A stretch of DNA of 40,823 nucleotides from Thermomonas sp. (GCF_019104945.1 NZ_JAHRWW010000022.1:1-40823), one strand, 5' to 3'. Counted from the first letter of the stretch, positions 7,867 to 16,241 are shown. The notes: generated by a model from the sequence alone, not told the origin. Program-made: numbers and translations.

Positions 7867-8627
7867 ACCGCAGTCCATGCGGGCGTTCCAAACTTTTCTT
7901 CCACCAGTTGCTGCGCACGCGCCAATTCATGCGGCTGTACGGCGCTTGCTTGCAGTCCGTGTGCGTTGCGGAAGGTTTCGATCATGCGCGCAATCACATC
8001 CTCACGTGCAAGCCCGGTTTGCGTGCGCAGCGGATCAACGCGCTTGTTCGCGCTTTGCGTGGCTTTGTCCGACAGTTTTTCGCGCCCAATCCGCAGCACC
8101 TCTAGCATCTTGGTGGAGTCGATGTCGTAGGCCATGGTGACATGGTGCAGCACCGCTTTGCCGCGTCGCATTTGTGCAGCTCCGGCAATTTTCCCGGCCT
8201 TGGATGCAATGTCGTTGAGCGGCTGATACCACGCATCAATTCCGAGCGAACGCAACGCTTCTAGCACCCATGCATCCATGAAGGCATAGGACTGCTCGAA
8301 CGACATACCTTGCACTAATGATTCGGGTGCAGACAGCGAATATGTGATCGTATTCCCCGGCTCGATAAACATCGCGCCGCCGCCGGTAATTCGGCGCACA
8401 ACCTCAATACCATGACGCTGTGCGCCTTCGGGATCCACTTCGTTGCGCAGCGACTGAAAGCGCCCAATCACCACTGCAGACGAGGCCCACTCCCATACGC
8501 GCAACGTAGGCGCGCGCCGTCCTGCAGCCACCTCGTCGGTAATGGCCTCATCCAGCGCCATATGCAATGCAGGCGATTGCGGGCCTTCGTGGATCAACTG
8601 CCAATCAAAATCATTCCACTGGCTCAC
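7857..8627 (-). CDS. lplA: lipoate-protein ligase catalytic subunit (LplA-like, BPL_LplA_LipB fold)
   Basis: 256 residues from a GTG start at 8627. The fold signature of the biotin/lipoate ligase family is clear: LHMALDEAI near the start, WEWASSAVVIGRFQ, VVRRITGGGAMF (the RRxxGGG lipoyl-AMP loop) and KIAGAAQ with the conserved lysine, followed by HHVTMAYDID. It would attach lipoate to the E2 subunits of pyruvate or oxoglutarate dehydrogenase, or to GcvH. E. coli LplA is about 338 residues because it carries a C-terminal accessory domain; that domain is absent here. The upstream gene encodes just that domain and overlaps this one by 4 bp (GTGA), so the two should be co-translated into a two-subunit ligase. 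Confidence 0.85.
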   Translation of the reverse strand: MSQWNDFDWQLIHEGPQSPALHMALDEAITDEVAAGRRAPTLRVWEWASSAVVIGRFQSLRNEVDPEGAQRHGIEVVRRITGGGAMFIEPGNTITYSLSAPESLVQGMSFEQSYAFMDAWVLEALRSLGIDAWYQPLNDIASKAGKIAGAAQMRRGKAVLHHVTMAYDIDSTKMLEVLRIGREKLSDKATQSANKRVDPLRTQTGLAREDVIARMIETFRNAHGLQASAVQPHELARAQQLVEEKFGTPAWTAVVT

Positions 8628-8920
8628 GCGATGTCCTCACTTTCAATAGCACGACGCACGGCCACAGCCACAGCTTCAGGACTCATGCCGTACATCTGCA
8701 CATCGTCAGGAAGCTGCGCCGTGATACATGCGCTAAGCTCGGCTTCGGTTGCGTTGGCCGCTTGCCCGGATAACGCTGCATTGATGCTATCGAGTGCCGT
8801 GTCGGGTTCCAGAAAAAAATCGCCACTTATGGCAACGGCTGCTAATAGGCCGTTAACGACGCTCAAGTCGGCGACGATGAGCTTGCCGCCGGGCATTTTG
8901 TATTCGCCATGTTTTCGCAT
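8624..8920 (-). CDS. lplB: lipoate-protein ligase accessory subunit (LplB-like, Lip_prot_lig_C)
   Basis: 98 residues. The first half matches the LplA C-terminal domain family pattern: GEYKMPGGKLIVADLSV, then ISGDFFLEPD near residues 32-41 and a helix ending NAALSG. This is the hallmark of LplB, first defined in Thermoplasma acidophilum, where LplA is inactive in lipoate activation without it. Its stop overlaps the GTG of the catalytic subunit by 4 bp. The order here is accessory then catalytic. The ATG has no strong Shine-Dalgarno sequence. The assignment is by motif recall, not by search. Confidence 0.78.
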   Translation of the reverse strand: MRKHGEYKMPGGKLIVADLSVVNGLLAAVAISGDFFLEPDTALDSINAALSGQAANATEAELSACITAQLPDDVQMYGMSPEAVAVAVRRAIESEDIA

Positions 8921-9026
8921 AGGCCTAGTCTAGTGGGGCTTGAATGAAGTGTCTCTTCATCCTTAGGAAAAATAAAATTTCTTTTCGAACTTGACAAACG
9001 GGCATGACCTGTTTGCATCATTGTCC

Positions 9027-9047
9027 GCGGCCGCACTTAGCGGCCGT
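9027..9047 (+). promoter_or_regulatory. GC-rich hairpin in the tryptophanase leader
   Basis: GCGGCCGC (9027-9034) and GCGGCCGT (9040-9047) can form a 7-8-bp stem with a 5-nt loop (ACTTA). It ends 11 nt before the GGAGA ribosome-binding site of the tryptophanase gene. A perfect -35 hexamer TTGACA lies at 8991-8996, so the hairpin would sit near the 5' end of the transcript. The role is unknown: transcript stability or leader control are both possible. Confidence 0.35.
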
Positions 9048-9068
9048 ACGCATTTTCGGAGATCGCCC

Positions 9069-10442
9069 GTGGAATTTCGCACCATCATTGAACCCTTCCG
9101 TATTCATTCGGTTGCGCCGCTGCGCATGACCACCGAAGCGCAGCGCCGCGAGGCGGTGCAAGCGGCGGGCTACAACTTGTTTTCGCTGCATTCGGACGAC
9201 GTGCTAATCGACCTGCTCACCGACTCTGGCACTGGCGCGATGAGCCGCGACCAATGGGCCGCGATCCAGCACGGTGACGAGTCTTATGCGGGCAGCCCCT
9301 CGTTTGGAATTTTCAAAGACGCGGTGCAAAACCTATTCCCGTTCAAGCACATCATCCCCACCCACCAAGGGCGTGCGGCGGAAAAAATTATTTTTACTGT
9401 GCTGGGCGGTAGCGACAAGACCATCCCCAGTAACACCCATTTCGACACAACCCGCGCCAATATCGAATACACCGGCGCTTCGGCTGAGGACCTAGTGATT
9501 GCCGAAGGCCGCGACCCGGCCAGCCAGCACCCGTTCAAGGGCAATATGGACGTGGCGCGTCTGGATGCATTTCTAACCGAGCATAAGGGCCACGTGCCTG
9601 CGGTGTTTATCACCATCACCAATAATTCTGGCGGCGGCCAGCCGGTGAGCCTTGCCAACCTGCGCGAAACCAGCGCGCTGTGTAAAAAACACGGTGTACC
9701 GCTATTTCTTGATGCCTGCCGTTTCGCAGAAAACGCATGGTTTATTCGTGAGCGTGAAGCGGGCCAGCAAAACCGTGATGTCGCCGATATCGTGCGCGAA
9801 ATGGCCAGCCTAGCCGACGGCATGACCATGAGTGCGAAGAAGGACCCGATGGGCAATATCGGTGGCTGGCTCGCACTGAACGATGACGAGATGGCTGAGC
9901 AATGCCGCAACCTGCTGATCCTCACCGAGGGCTTCCCCACCTACGGCGGCCTTGCTGGGCGCGACTTGGAAGCATTGGCGCAGGGCTTGAAAGAAGTGGT
10001 GGATCACGACTACTTGCGCTACCGCATTCGCTCCACCGCCTATCTGGGTGAAGCGTTGATTCGATCAGGTGTTCCGGTGATGCAGCCAATTGGTGGCCAC
10101 GCGGTGTACCTCGATGCACGCGCCCTGCTGCCGCACATCGCACCGCTGCAATACCCCGGCCAAGCACTAGCTGTGGCGCTGTATGAGGCAGGCGGCATTC
10201 GTGGCTGCGAAATTGGTACGGTGATGTTTGGCCGCCACCCTGATGGCAGTGAAACGCCAGCGGCAATGGACTTGGTGCGCCTTGCCATCCCACGCCGTAC
10301 TTACACGCAAAGCCATATCGACTATGTCATTGAGGTGTGTCAGCACGTTGCCGGCAAGGCCAAGGAACTGCGTGGGCTGCGCATTGCTTATGAACCCAAG
10401 CAACTGCGCCACTTCACCGCACGTTTTGATCCATTAGCCTAA
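9069..10442 (+). CDS. tnaA: tryptophanase (tryptophan indole-lyase), PLP-dependent
   Basis: 457 residues from GTG 9069, chosen because GGAGA lies 6 nt upstream and the product then begins MEFRTIIEPFRI, aligning with E. coli TnaA; the longer frame from TTG 8991 would use what looks like a -35 hexamer. It cleaves tryptophan to indole, pyruvate and ammonia. SAKKD carries the PLP lysine (about Lys258), with NNSGGGQPVS, DACRFAENA and EGFPTYGGLAGRD as family signatures. Tryptophanase is favoured over tyrosine phenol-lyase: it has FDTT instead of FTTT, IRGCEIG with Ile-context instead of the tyrosine-binding Arg381 (MERG), and LRHFTA with His instead of LRFFTA. It overlaps the convergent glycosyltransferase gene by 4 bp. 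No TnaC-like leader peptide was found. Confidence 0.85.
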   Translation: MEFRTIIEPFRIHSVAPLRMTTEAQRREAVQAAGYNLFSLHSDDVLIDLLTDSGTGAMSRDQWAAIQHGDESYAGSPSFGIFKDAVQNLFPFKHIIPTHQGRAAEKIIFTVLGGSDKTIPSNTHFDTTRANIEYTGASAEDLVIAEGRDPASQHPFKGNMDVARLDAFLTEHKGHVPAVFITITNNSGGGQPVSLANLRETSALCKKHGVPLFLDACRFAENAWFIREREAGQQNRDVADIVREMASLADGMTMSAKKDPMGNIGGWLALNDDEMAEQCRNLLILTEGFPTYGGLAGRDLEALAQGLKEVVDHDYLRYRIRSTAYLGEALIRSGVPVMQPIGGHAVYLDARALLPHIAPLQYPGQALAVALYEAGGIRGCEIGTVMFGRHPDGSETPAAMDLVRLAIPRRTYTQSHIDYVIEVCQHVAGKAKELRGLRIAYEPKQLRHFTARFDPLA

Positions 10443-11464
10443 GTACCGAGCTCGTATTGCTCTAAAGTCGGCATCTGCGAATACGGATGCCGGTTCGCAC
10501 CAGCAAATGCTTTACGCAGATCATGAGTAATCGTTTCGATCTGCGAGGCTACTGCGGCAGGAACATAACCTACATGATTGGCTGCTGCCTGCAAGCGCTT
10601 TGCCCATACCTCCCAGCGCTGGAGTTCTGCGCCTGTGGGAACAGGTGTTTGCTTAAAACTGAGCGGAGAAAACTTGGCGTGCAATGCCAGTTCTTCGGTA
10701 GAAATATCTAGCGCAAGTGTTTTTTCAAGAATGCCTCGCCACAGCGGAAGCACGTTCGTACTGTCTATGGACGATGACTGCGTAAGCTGGTTCGCGTGCC
10801 GCCGATAACGCGCAAGCACCGTCCCGGTATTGGCAACAGCATGCCCGCCAAAAGTCTGTACCACGCGATGCGCCATCAACCAGTCTTCACCGATCGCTGC
10901 AACCGGCGCATCAATCTTCTGCAAGAGGGCCCTGCGGAAAGTACATATACCGCCATACACTGGGCAGAAAAAGAGCAACGCGGCGGCGATTGCATCGGCA
11001 CGAGTCGGCATCTTGATACGCGCACCGTCTTGTCTCAGCGCTATAGGGGCATCTGCCCATAGCCGCATGTCGCCGCCCACCAACATAACGTCAGGGTTAC
11101 GTAGCAGCCTTAACGGATCAACAAAGCGATTAGGTTCGCAACAATCATCGGCATCCACACAGGCAATGACCGGGCTTTGCACATATGCAAAACCCAGCCG
11201 ACGTGCCCGGCCAACGCCGAGATTGATACCACTGCGCACCACTTGCCCAGGCAGCTTCAGTGAGGCCAAGACCGAACGCGCCACCTCTGCGGTATCGTCT
11301 TGCGATGCATCATCCACAACGATGATCTGATCCAACTGCTCAAGCCCATGCGCACACGCAAGCGACTGCAGCGCATCCGGCAGATAAGCTGCCGCATTGA
11401 ACGCAGGTATCACAACGCTAAAACGATCATCTTGTGACCGTTGATGAAACCGCACTCCGCCCAT
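10439..11464 (-). CDS. family 2 glycosyltransferase
   Basis: 341 residues. A GT-A fold is indicated by FSVVIPAFNAAAYLPDAL (near 15-32), IIVVDDASQDDT and the metal-binding CVDADD (near 104-109), followed by GGDMRLW and a conserved EDW (IGEDWLMAHR) near 193-202. It would transfer a sugar from a nucleotide-sugar donor to an unknown acceptor, in the cytoplasm; no membrane span is evident. The C-terminal 100 residues are not recognisable. It lies 50 bp downstream of the ABC permease on the same strand, but nothing else in the neighbourhood looks like polysaccharide synthesis. Confidence 0.85.
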   Translation of the reverse strand: MGGVRFHQRSQDDRFSVVIPAFNAAAYLPDALQSLACAHGLEQLDQIIVVDDASQDDTAEVARSVLASLKLPGQVVRSGINLGVGRARRLGFAYVQSPVIACVDADDCCEPNRFVDPLRLLRNPDVMLVGGDMRLWADAPIALRQDGARIKMPTRADAIAAALLFFCPVYGGICTFRRALLQKIDAPVAAIGEDWLMAHRVVQTFGGHAVANTGTVLARYRRHANQLTQSSSIDSTNVLPLWRGILEKTLALDISTEELALHAKFSPLSFKQTPVPTGAELQRWEVWAKRLQAAANHVGYVPAAVASQIETITHDLRKAFAGANRHPYSQMPTLEQYELGT

Positions 11465-11514
11465 GCAGGCAGACTAGCAGTTAAAAAGTTTACGGAAGGT
11501 CAAGCCCCTCTGTG

Positions 11515-13296
11515 CTAGCGCAGCTCTTGGGAGATATCGAGTTGCTCGACACGATCGCCAAATTGTTCCAACACCCAACCAAGCTCTAGCACCAACACAA
11601 TAAATACACATACGAAGACCACAACAAAGCCCGGTACCAAGCCCCAAATGGCATTCACCAAAAAGAAAGCGAGCCCTGCAAGCAGCGTAGCGGGTACTAA
11701 CGCCAACAACAGCGCCAGCATATACCCCGCCATAAAGATCAAGCGCTGCCCCATCACCTCAACCCCCTTCGGCCCACCTCCCAACGCCTGCGCCCAAGCC
11801 GGGAAATAAAGCGCTCCCGCAAGCGGCACGCTCAACATCAAACCGGATAGCGGAGGCACCCACAGCGCCACACCCAAGGTGGCCGCAACGATACGTGCTG
11901 GCGTCATCATCTGGGCACCACCAGCGATAATGCTGCACACCGCAGCCGTCCACAGCAGTAGCCACAGTGCAAAACTCATCACGATAGTGGGTGACAGCAG
12001 TTGGCCTAATGCGATTTGCTGGCCGGTTAGCGGCATGGACCTCAGCACATCGAGCTGTTCTAAAAAGCGCAATAACCGGTATTGCCGAATCATTGGCGCA
12101 AATACCAAGGCATAGGCCGCAACCACCAGCGATACCGCCGCCACACCCAGTAGCACGGGCTTTGACCAAGCCACTTTTGCTGCAAATAACTGCGCGCTGG
12201 CAAAGACAATACCGCAAGCGATCAGCCAACTCCTTAGGCGGTATAAAGGCCCCAGTGCAAGCAACTCTTCCCATAGAAATGCAACGGCCTGCCGCCCTTT
12301 TGCGTGCAACGCAAACGGCTCTGCCTTTGCCTTCTTTGGCCTGCCTAAGCCTAAGCGCCCCTGTTTCGCTGCAGCCACCAGCGCAGCCCTGCGCTCAGCT
12401 TTCGCAATTGAAGCTTCTTCAAACGACACCTGTGCTCGCACCGCCCAGAAATACAATATTCCAAGCAAGGCCAAAGCTTGCGGAAGCGCACGGAAAAAAA
12501 GCCGCAGATCGGCCGCAAAAATAGGTGCCGTTAGCCACTGAAATGGCAACAACACCCAGACCAAAGGCGAATGGAGCACCACACCCTGCCCCCATGCAAG
12601 CACCATTTCTCGCTTGGTCAACACATCGTCATCGAAAGGTGCAGGCGCCATCTGGAATAGGCGCACACACCAATACCCCAGCCCCACGATAACAAGCAGA
12701 ACGATCGCTCGGCGCAGCCCAATCCCCATGCCCATACAACGCAATCGCTCTCGGCTAAACGCTGCTGCAACGGTATATAGCCGGCTTACTGACAGCATCA
12801 ACCATAGCCCAACGACGTGCTGTACCGGGTGGCCAATGCCACGATGCAGCAGCAGCCCGATCAATAACGAAGAAAGAATGATGCCCGGCTGCGAGCGCAG
12901 CAAGCTGTATTGAATCAACGTCGTGCGCGACAGCGGCGCAGGAAACAGAAAATCGATTTCTGATTCATTAAAACCAAGTGGCGCGCCCTCTCCTGCAAGC
13001 AGCCAATCCAGCAACACAAACAGCAGCAGCAAGATCGCCGTTACGGTGGGAAGCACCACCAGCAGCGCTGGATTGATCAACTCAGCCATACCTTCCCGGC
13101 TCAGATCTCCACCAAGCAAGTGCCGAAAAAAGAACCAATAAAAGTAAACGAGTGCCGCCAATGCACCCAGTAAGTATTTAGGCTGCCGAATACGCAACAA
13201 GCTGCGCCGCAGCTTATTGCCAAGCGTCATGACCTGCAGATAGAAAAATGCACTTACTGCAACCGAAAAACGCGAAGACTGGGGCTGTACTGTCAT
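11515..13296 (-). CDS. ABC exporter membrane subunit (putative ABC_export family)
   Basis: 593 residues with about ten or more hydrophobic segments, for example LLGALAALVYFYWFFF near 42-57, LLVVLPTVTAILLLLFVLL near 77-95 and the C-terminal VPGFVVVFVCVFIVLVLELGW. A cytoplasmic basic stretch (AKAERRAALVAAAKQGRLGLGRPKKAKAE region) sits between two membrane halves. The pattern (L-F-P-A-P-L-S-R after an N-terminal membrane pair, GQQIALGQLLSPT in the second half) fits putative ABC exporters with a single double-length membrane protein. Its start overlaps the stop of the ATPase gene by 4 bp (ATGA), so the two form one transporter. The substrate is unknown. Confidence 0.82.
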   Translation of the reverse strand: MTVQPQSSRFSVAVSAFFYLQVMTLGNKLRRSLLRIRQPKYLLGALAALVYFYWFFFRHLLGGDLSREGMAELINPALLVVLPTVTAILLLLFVLLDWLLAGEGAPLGFNESEIDFLFPAPLSRTTLIQYSLLRSQPGIILSSLLIGLLLHRGIGHPVQHVVGLWLMLSVSRLYTVAAAFSRERLRCMGMGIGLRRAIVLLVIVGLGYWCVRLFQMAPAPFDDDVLTKREMVLAWGQGVVLHSPLVWVLLPFQWLTAPIFAADLRLFFRALPQALALLGILYFWAVRAQVSFEEASIAKAERRAALVAAAKQGRLGLGRPKKAKAEPFALHAKGRQAVAFLWEELLALGPLYRLRSWLIACGIVFASAQLFAAKVAWSKPVLLGVAAVSLVVAAYALVFAPMIRQYRLLRFLEQLDVLRSMPLTGQQIALGQLLSPTIVMSFALWLLLWTAAVCSIIAGGAQMMTPARIVAATLGVALWVPPLSGLMLSVPLAGALYFPAWAQALGGGPKGVEVMGQRLIFMAGYMLALLLALVPATLLAGLAFFLVNAIWGLVPGFVVVFVCVFIVLVLELGWVLEQFGDRVEQLDISQELR

Positions 13297-14030
13297 ACGA
13301 GCGGCTCGCGCTCATCCGCTGTTGCACGGAAGAAGACTTCTTCCAAAGAAGCACCCCCTTCTACCTGATAGCGCTCACGCACTTCAGCCACCGAGCCAGC
13401 GGCGATTTTTTGTCCTTGTTTCAAAATCAGCAGATGGGTGCAAACTTCCTGCACCAAATCCAAAAGATGCGAGCTAAGAATAATCGCCGCCCCTTCCGCC
13501 GCCAGCTTGCGCATGGTGTCTTTCATCCTGCGAATCCCGTAAGGATCGAGGCCAGTGAGTGGCTCATCCAAAATTACAGCCTGCGGGCGATGGATCAGCC
13601 CGCAAGCAATGGCCAACTTTTGCTTCATTCCCCGCGATAGCTCTGAAGGCAGCAAGCCGCGCTTATCGCCCATCTCCAGCTCATCGAGAAGCGGTTGTGC
13701 GCGCTCGCGCCAGTCGCCAACCTGATAAAGCCGCGCCACAAAATTCAGGTGCTGCTCCACTGTCAGGTGCTCGAACAGGCGCGGCTCATCTGGAATGAAG
13801 GCCAGTTGCTGCTTAGCGGCAACGGGGTCGCTAGCCACATCGCGATCAGCAATGCGTGCACGTCCCGAGGTTGCAGGAATAATTCCAGACAAGCAGCGCA
13901 GCGTGGTGGTTTTCCCAGCACCATTTGGCCCCACCAAGCCCATGATCTGCCCTGCTTCCACGCGGAACGAGAGGGTATCTACGGCCCTGAAACTGCCGTA
14001 GTACTTGTTCAGACCTTCTGCTTCAATCAT
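13293..14030 (-). CDS. ABC transporter ATP-binding protein
   Basis: 245 residues from ATG 14030. This start is chosen because GGGGG lies just upstream and the product then begins MIEAEGLNKYYGSFRAVD, typical of ABC ATPases; longer frames run into the terminator at 14041-14067. Walker A is GPNGAGKTT, the signature is LSRGMKQKLAIACG and Walker B is AVILDEPLTGLD, followed by the switch His in SSHLL. It resembles the CcmA/YxlF-type exporters (ABC-2 class). It drives the exporter whose membrane subunit overlaps its stop codon. The substrate cannot be told from sequence. Confidence 0.93.
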   Translation of the reverse strand: MIEAEGLNKYYGSFRAVDTLSFRVEAGQIMGLVGPNGAGKTTTLRCLSGIIPATSGRARIADRDVASDPVAAKQQLAFIPDEPRLFEHLTVEQHLNFVARLYQVGDWRERAQPLLDELEMGDKRGLLPSELSRGMKQKLAIACGLIHRPQAVILDEPLTGLDPYGIRRMKDTMRKLAAEGAAIILSSHLLDLVQEVCTHLLILKQGQKIAAGSVAEVRERYQVEGGASLEEVFFRATADEREPLV

Positions 14031-14040
14031 TGATGCCCCC

Positions 14041-14067
14041 AATAAAACAGCCGCATTGCGCGGCTGT
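14041..14067 (-). terminator. Rho-independent terminator between the amidase and ABC genes
   Basis: Read on the minus strand, ACAGCCGC and GCGGCTGT form a perfect 8-bp stem with a 5-nt loop, followed by TTTATT directly after a T closing the stem. It ends transcription of the msr/amidase unit. It also stands only 11 nt ahead of the ABC ATPase start codon, so the ABC genes need an internal promoter or depend on read-through. Confidence 0.75.
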
Positions 14068-14097
14068 ATCCATGACCCGCCATAGTAAAAGCGGGAC

Positions 14098-14919
14098 TTA
14101 GCCGAATGCAAACGCATCCGCATCATTCAATGCTGGGAAGCGCTGGCGGTGTACTAGTAGCTCGGCCCATTGTAAAGTTGTAGTGCTCACCACTTCCTCA
14201 TCCGCCGCTTCACTCAATGGCTGACCTAAGAAGTTGATCACCGCGCTATCACCGCTGTAATGCAGCTGATTGCCATCGGTGCCCACGCGATTCACACCAA
14301 CAACGAAGCTGAGATTTTCAATTGCGCGCGCGCGTAGCAAGGTCTTCCACGGATAGCTGCGCACCGAAGGCCAATTGGCAACATACAGCGCTAGGTCATA
14401 ATCGGCTTGGCCAGTTTGAGCCGCATCAAAACGGTTGCGTGCAAACACTGGGAAACGCAGGTCGTAGCAGACCTGCAGCAAAATACGCCAGCCCTTCCAC
14501 TGCACCACAACGCGCTTATCCCCTGCTGCATAGCGCTCGTGCTCTTTGGCAAATGAAAAGAGATGGCGCTTGTCGTAGTGTGTCAGCCCACCATCCGGGG
14601 TGGCGAACAGCATTCGGTTATAGACGTTATCGCCATCGCGCAATTGTACGCTACCGGTTACTGCGGCACCGAGCTTGGCCGCTTGTTCTTGAATCCAAGC
14701 CACCGTTGGCCCTGTCATGTCCTCGGCGTTGGCAATTGCATCATTCGAAAAACCACTGGTGAATGTTTCTGGCAACACCACAAGATCGGTTGTATCGCGC
14801 AGTGGCGCGATCAATCGGCCGTAATACCGGCGGTTTTCTTCCGGGTCGTGCCAGCGGGTATCACCTTGAACAATGGAAACACGAAGATCCTGCATGGAGG
14901 CTGCGTCCTTGTCTGTCAT
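14098..14919 (-). CDS. omega-amidase of the nitrilase superfamily (YafV/Nit2-like)
   Basis: 273 residues. The carbon-nitrogen hydrolase catalytic triad is visible: Glu in VVLPETFTSGF, Lys in YDKRHLFSFAKE and Cys in LLQVCYDLRFPVF. The HLFSFAKEH and CYDLRFPVFARN signatures are those of the YafV/Nit2 omega-amidases, which hydrolyse the alpha-keto acid amides (2-oxosuccinamate, 2-oxoglutaramate) left by glutamine or methionine-salvage transaminases. The ATG at 14919 overlaps the msr gene stop by 4 bp; an internal ATG at 14895 has an AAGGA ahead of it and is an alternative. YbdL, a methionine transaminase that can feed this enzyme, is encoded close by at 16839-17987. A terminator follows. Confidence 0.88.
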   Translation of the reverse strand: MTDKDAASMQDLRVSIVQGDTRWHDPEENRRYYGRLIAPLRDTTDLVVLPETFTSGFSNDAIANAEDMTGPTVAWIQEQAAKLGAAVTGSVQLRDGDNVYNRMLFATPDGGLTHYDKRHLFSFAKEHERYAAGDKRVVVQWKGWRILLQVCYDLRFPVFARNRFDAAQTGQADYDLALYVANWPSVRSYPWKTLLRARAIENLSFVVGVNRVGTDGNQLHYSGDSAVINFLGQPLSEAADEEVVSTTTLQWAELLVHRQRFPALNDADAFAFG

Positions 14920-16241
14920 GCGTGTGGAGGGTCGGGTGTGAATTTCAATACATTACCGTTAATACAATAGCGTTTCCCGGTGGGCGGCGGGCCATCGTTA
15001 AACACATGCCCCAAATGAATGCCGGTGCTCGCGCTACGCACTTCGATGCGGTGCATGCCGTGGCTATCATCTTGTAAAAACACAAGTGCGCCTGCTACCG
15101 GCTCAAAAAAGCTGGGCCAACCGCAGGCGCTATCGAACTTAGCATCGCTGCGAAACAGCGCAGCACCACTGATAGGGTCAAAGTAGGTACCAGGTCGTGT
15201 TTCATGCAAATGTTCGCCCGTACCGGGGAGCTCAGTACCGCTGTCGAAAGCGATGCGCTGCTGTTCCGCGCTAAGCATATGGAAACCCAGCCACTGCCAA
15301 AACTTTTGGGCATCTCCCGGGTAACCGGTAAACCGCGCTACTTCTTTTTGCTTTTTGAATAGCACAATGGTTGGGGTGGCCAAAAGCGGCCCCGCCAGTA
15401 CCCAGCCGTTAGGGGCTTGCTGTGATTGGGTGCGCACAAATGGAACATCGGCCTGCCAATGCGCGAGCACATCGGCTTCGAACTTTTCACAATACGGGCA
15501 ATCCTCAGCCTCATAAACCACGAGCTGCGCGTCTTCTTGCAAGGCTGCAGCATCCAGTGCGGCAGCGGCATGGTTGGCTGCCACTAGGCCGTACTTCACC
15601 CCGGTACCTCCCAGCCCGCAATACCCATCTGGGTTTTTGATCAGATAATCTTGATGCAGTTCTTCTGCGCGGTTGTAATGGCGCAGCGGGAGAATTTCCG
15701 TGGTGATTTTGCCAAACCCGGCGGCGGTGAGGTTTTGCTGGTAAAGCGCAAGGCTTTGCTGCGCAAGTGTGGCCTGCTGTGGTGTAGTGGTGTAAATCGC
15801 GCTGCGGTAGTTGCTGCCAATGTCGTTGCCCTGCCCGCCCACCTGCGTTGGGTCGTGGCTCTCCCAAAACACCGCTAGCAGTGTCATTAAATCGAGCTGT
15901 TTCGGGTCGTAGCGCACCCGCACAACTTCCGCGTGATTACGCGCATGGCTCGCCCCCATATGGATACGCCGCTCTTCGCGCAGCACATCTTCATACCCTA
16001 CTGAAGGGGTATCCCCTCCGGCATAGCCCACCTCCACAGCGGCCACACCGGGAACCACGCGCAAGCGTTTTTCTGCCCCCCAAAAACAGCCCATTCCAAA
16101 ATAAATATCTTGTAATTGCGTTGCATTCATCGCCTGTTCTCCCGTCATCGGACGCGCCTGCAGGGTGCGCCAGCCAAGCAGCATCACCACTCCCGTCAGC
16201 AATAGCGCAAGTAACATTGCGAAGATTTTTTCGGGCTGCAT
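14916..16241 (-). CDS. msrAB: membrane-anchored MsrA-thioredoxin-MsrB fusion, methionine sulfoxide reductase
   Basis: 441 residues in four parts: an N-terminal membrane anchor (about 6-24); an MsrA domain (about 44-218) with catalytic Cys52 in GMGCFWGAE and Cys208 in GYCGLGGTGV; a thioredoxin-like domain (about 236-320) with CPYC at 248-251 and a cis-Pro motif ATPTIVLF; and an MsrB domain (about 322-437) with recycling Cys373 in SACGWPSF and catalytic Cys426 in RYCIN. The two zinc CxxC pairs of classical MsrB are absent (TYFDPISG and RSASTGIHLGH stand in their places), so it is a zinc-free MsrB. The MsrA domain has an unusual longer loop around VLREERRIHMGASHARNHAEVV. Both reductases plus their own reductant on one periplasm-facing chain suggest repair of oxidised envelope proteins. 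Confidence 0.92.
   Translation of the reverse strand: MQPEKIFAMLLALLLTGVVMLLGWRTLQARPMTGEQAMNATQLQDIYFGMGCFWGAEKRLRVVPGVAAVEVGYAGGDTPSVGYEDVLREERRIHMGASHARNHAEVVRVRYDPKQLDLMTLLAVFWESHDPTQVGGQGNDIGSNYRSAIYTTTPQQATLAQQSLALYQQNLTAAGFGKITTEILPLRHYNRAEELHQDYLIKNPDGYCGLGGTGVKYGLVAANHAAAALDAAALQEDAQLVVYEAEDCPYCEKFEADVLAHWQADVPFVRTQSQQAPNGWVLAGPLLATPTIVLFKKQKEVARFTGYPGDAQKFWQWLGFHMLSAEQQRIAFDSGTELPGTGEHLHETRPGTYFDPISGAALFRSDAKFDSACGWPSFFEPVAGALVFLQDDSHGMHRIEVRSASTGIHLGHVFNDGPPPTGKRYCINGNVLKFTPDPPHA

Noticed and set aside
8991-9068. N-terminal extension of the tryptophanase from TTG 8991
   Set aside because: The extension lacks a family match, has no ribosome-binding site and its first codon is part of a perfect -35 hexamer.
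9284-9940. 218-codon frame antisense to the tryptophanase gene
   Set aside because: Shadow of a strongly conserved PLP enzyme; no start signal or family pattern.
9069-10442. Tyrosine phenol-lyase
   Set aside because: The residues that separate the two enzymes (FDTT, Ile context in place of Arg381, LRHFTA) are those of tryptophanase.
13293-14126. Longer ABC ATPase from an upstream start
   Set aside because: It would translate through the terminator hairpin at 14041-14067; the start at 14030 has a ribosome-binding site and the family N-terminus.
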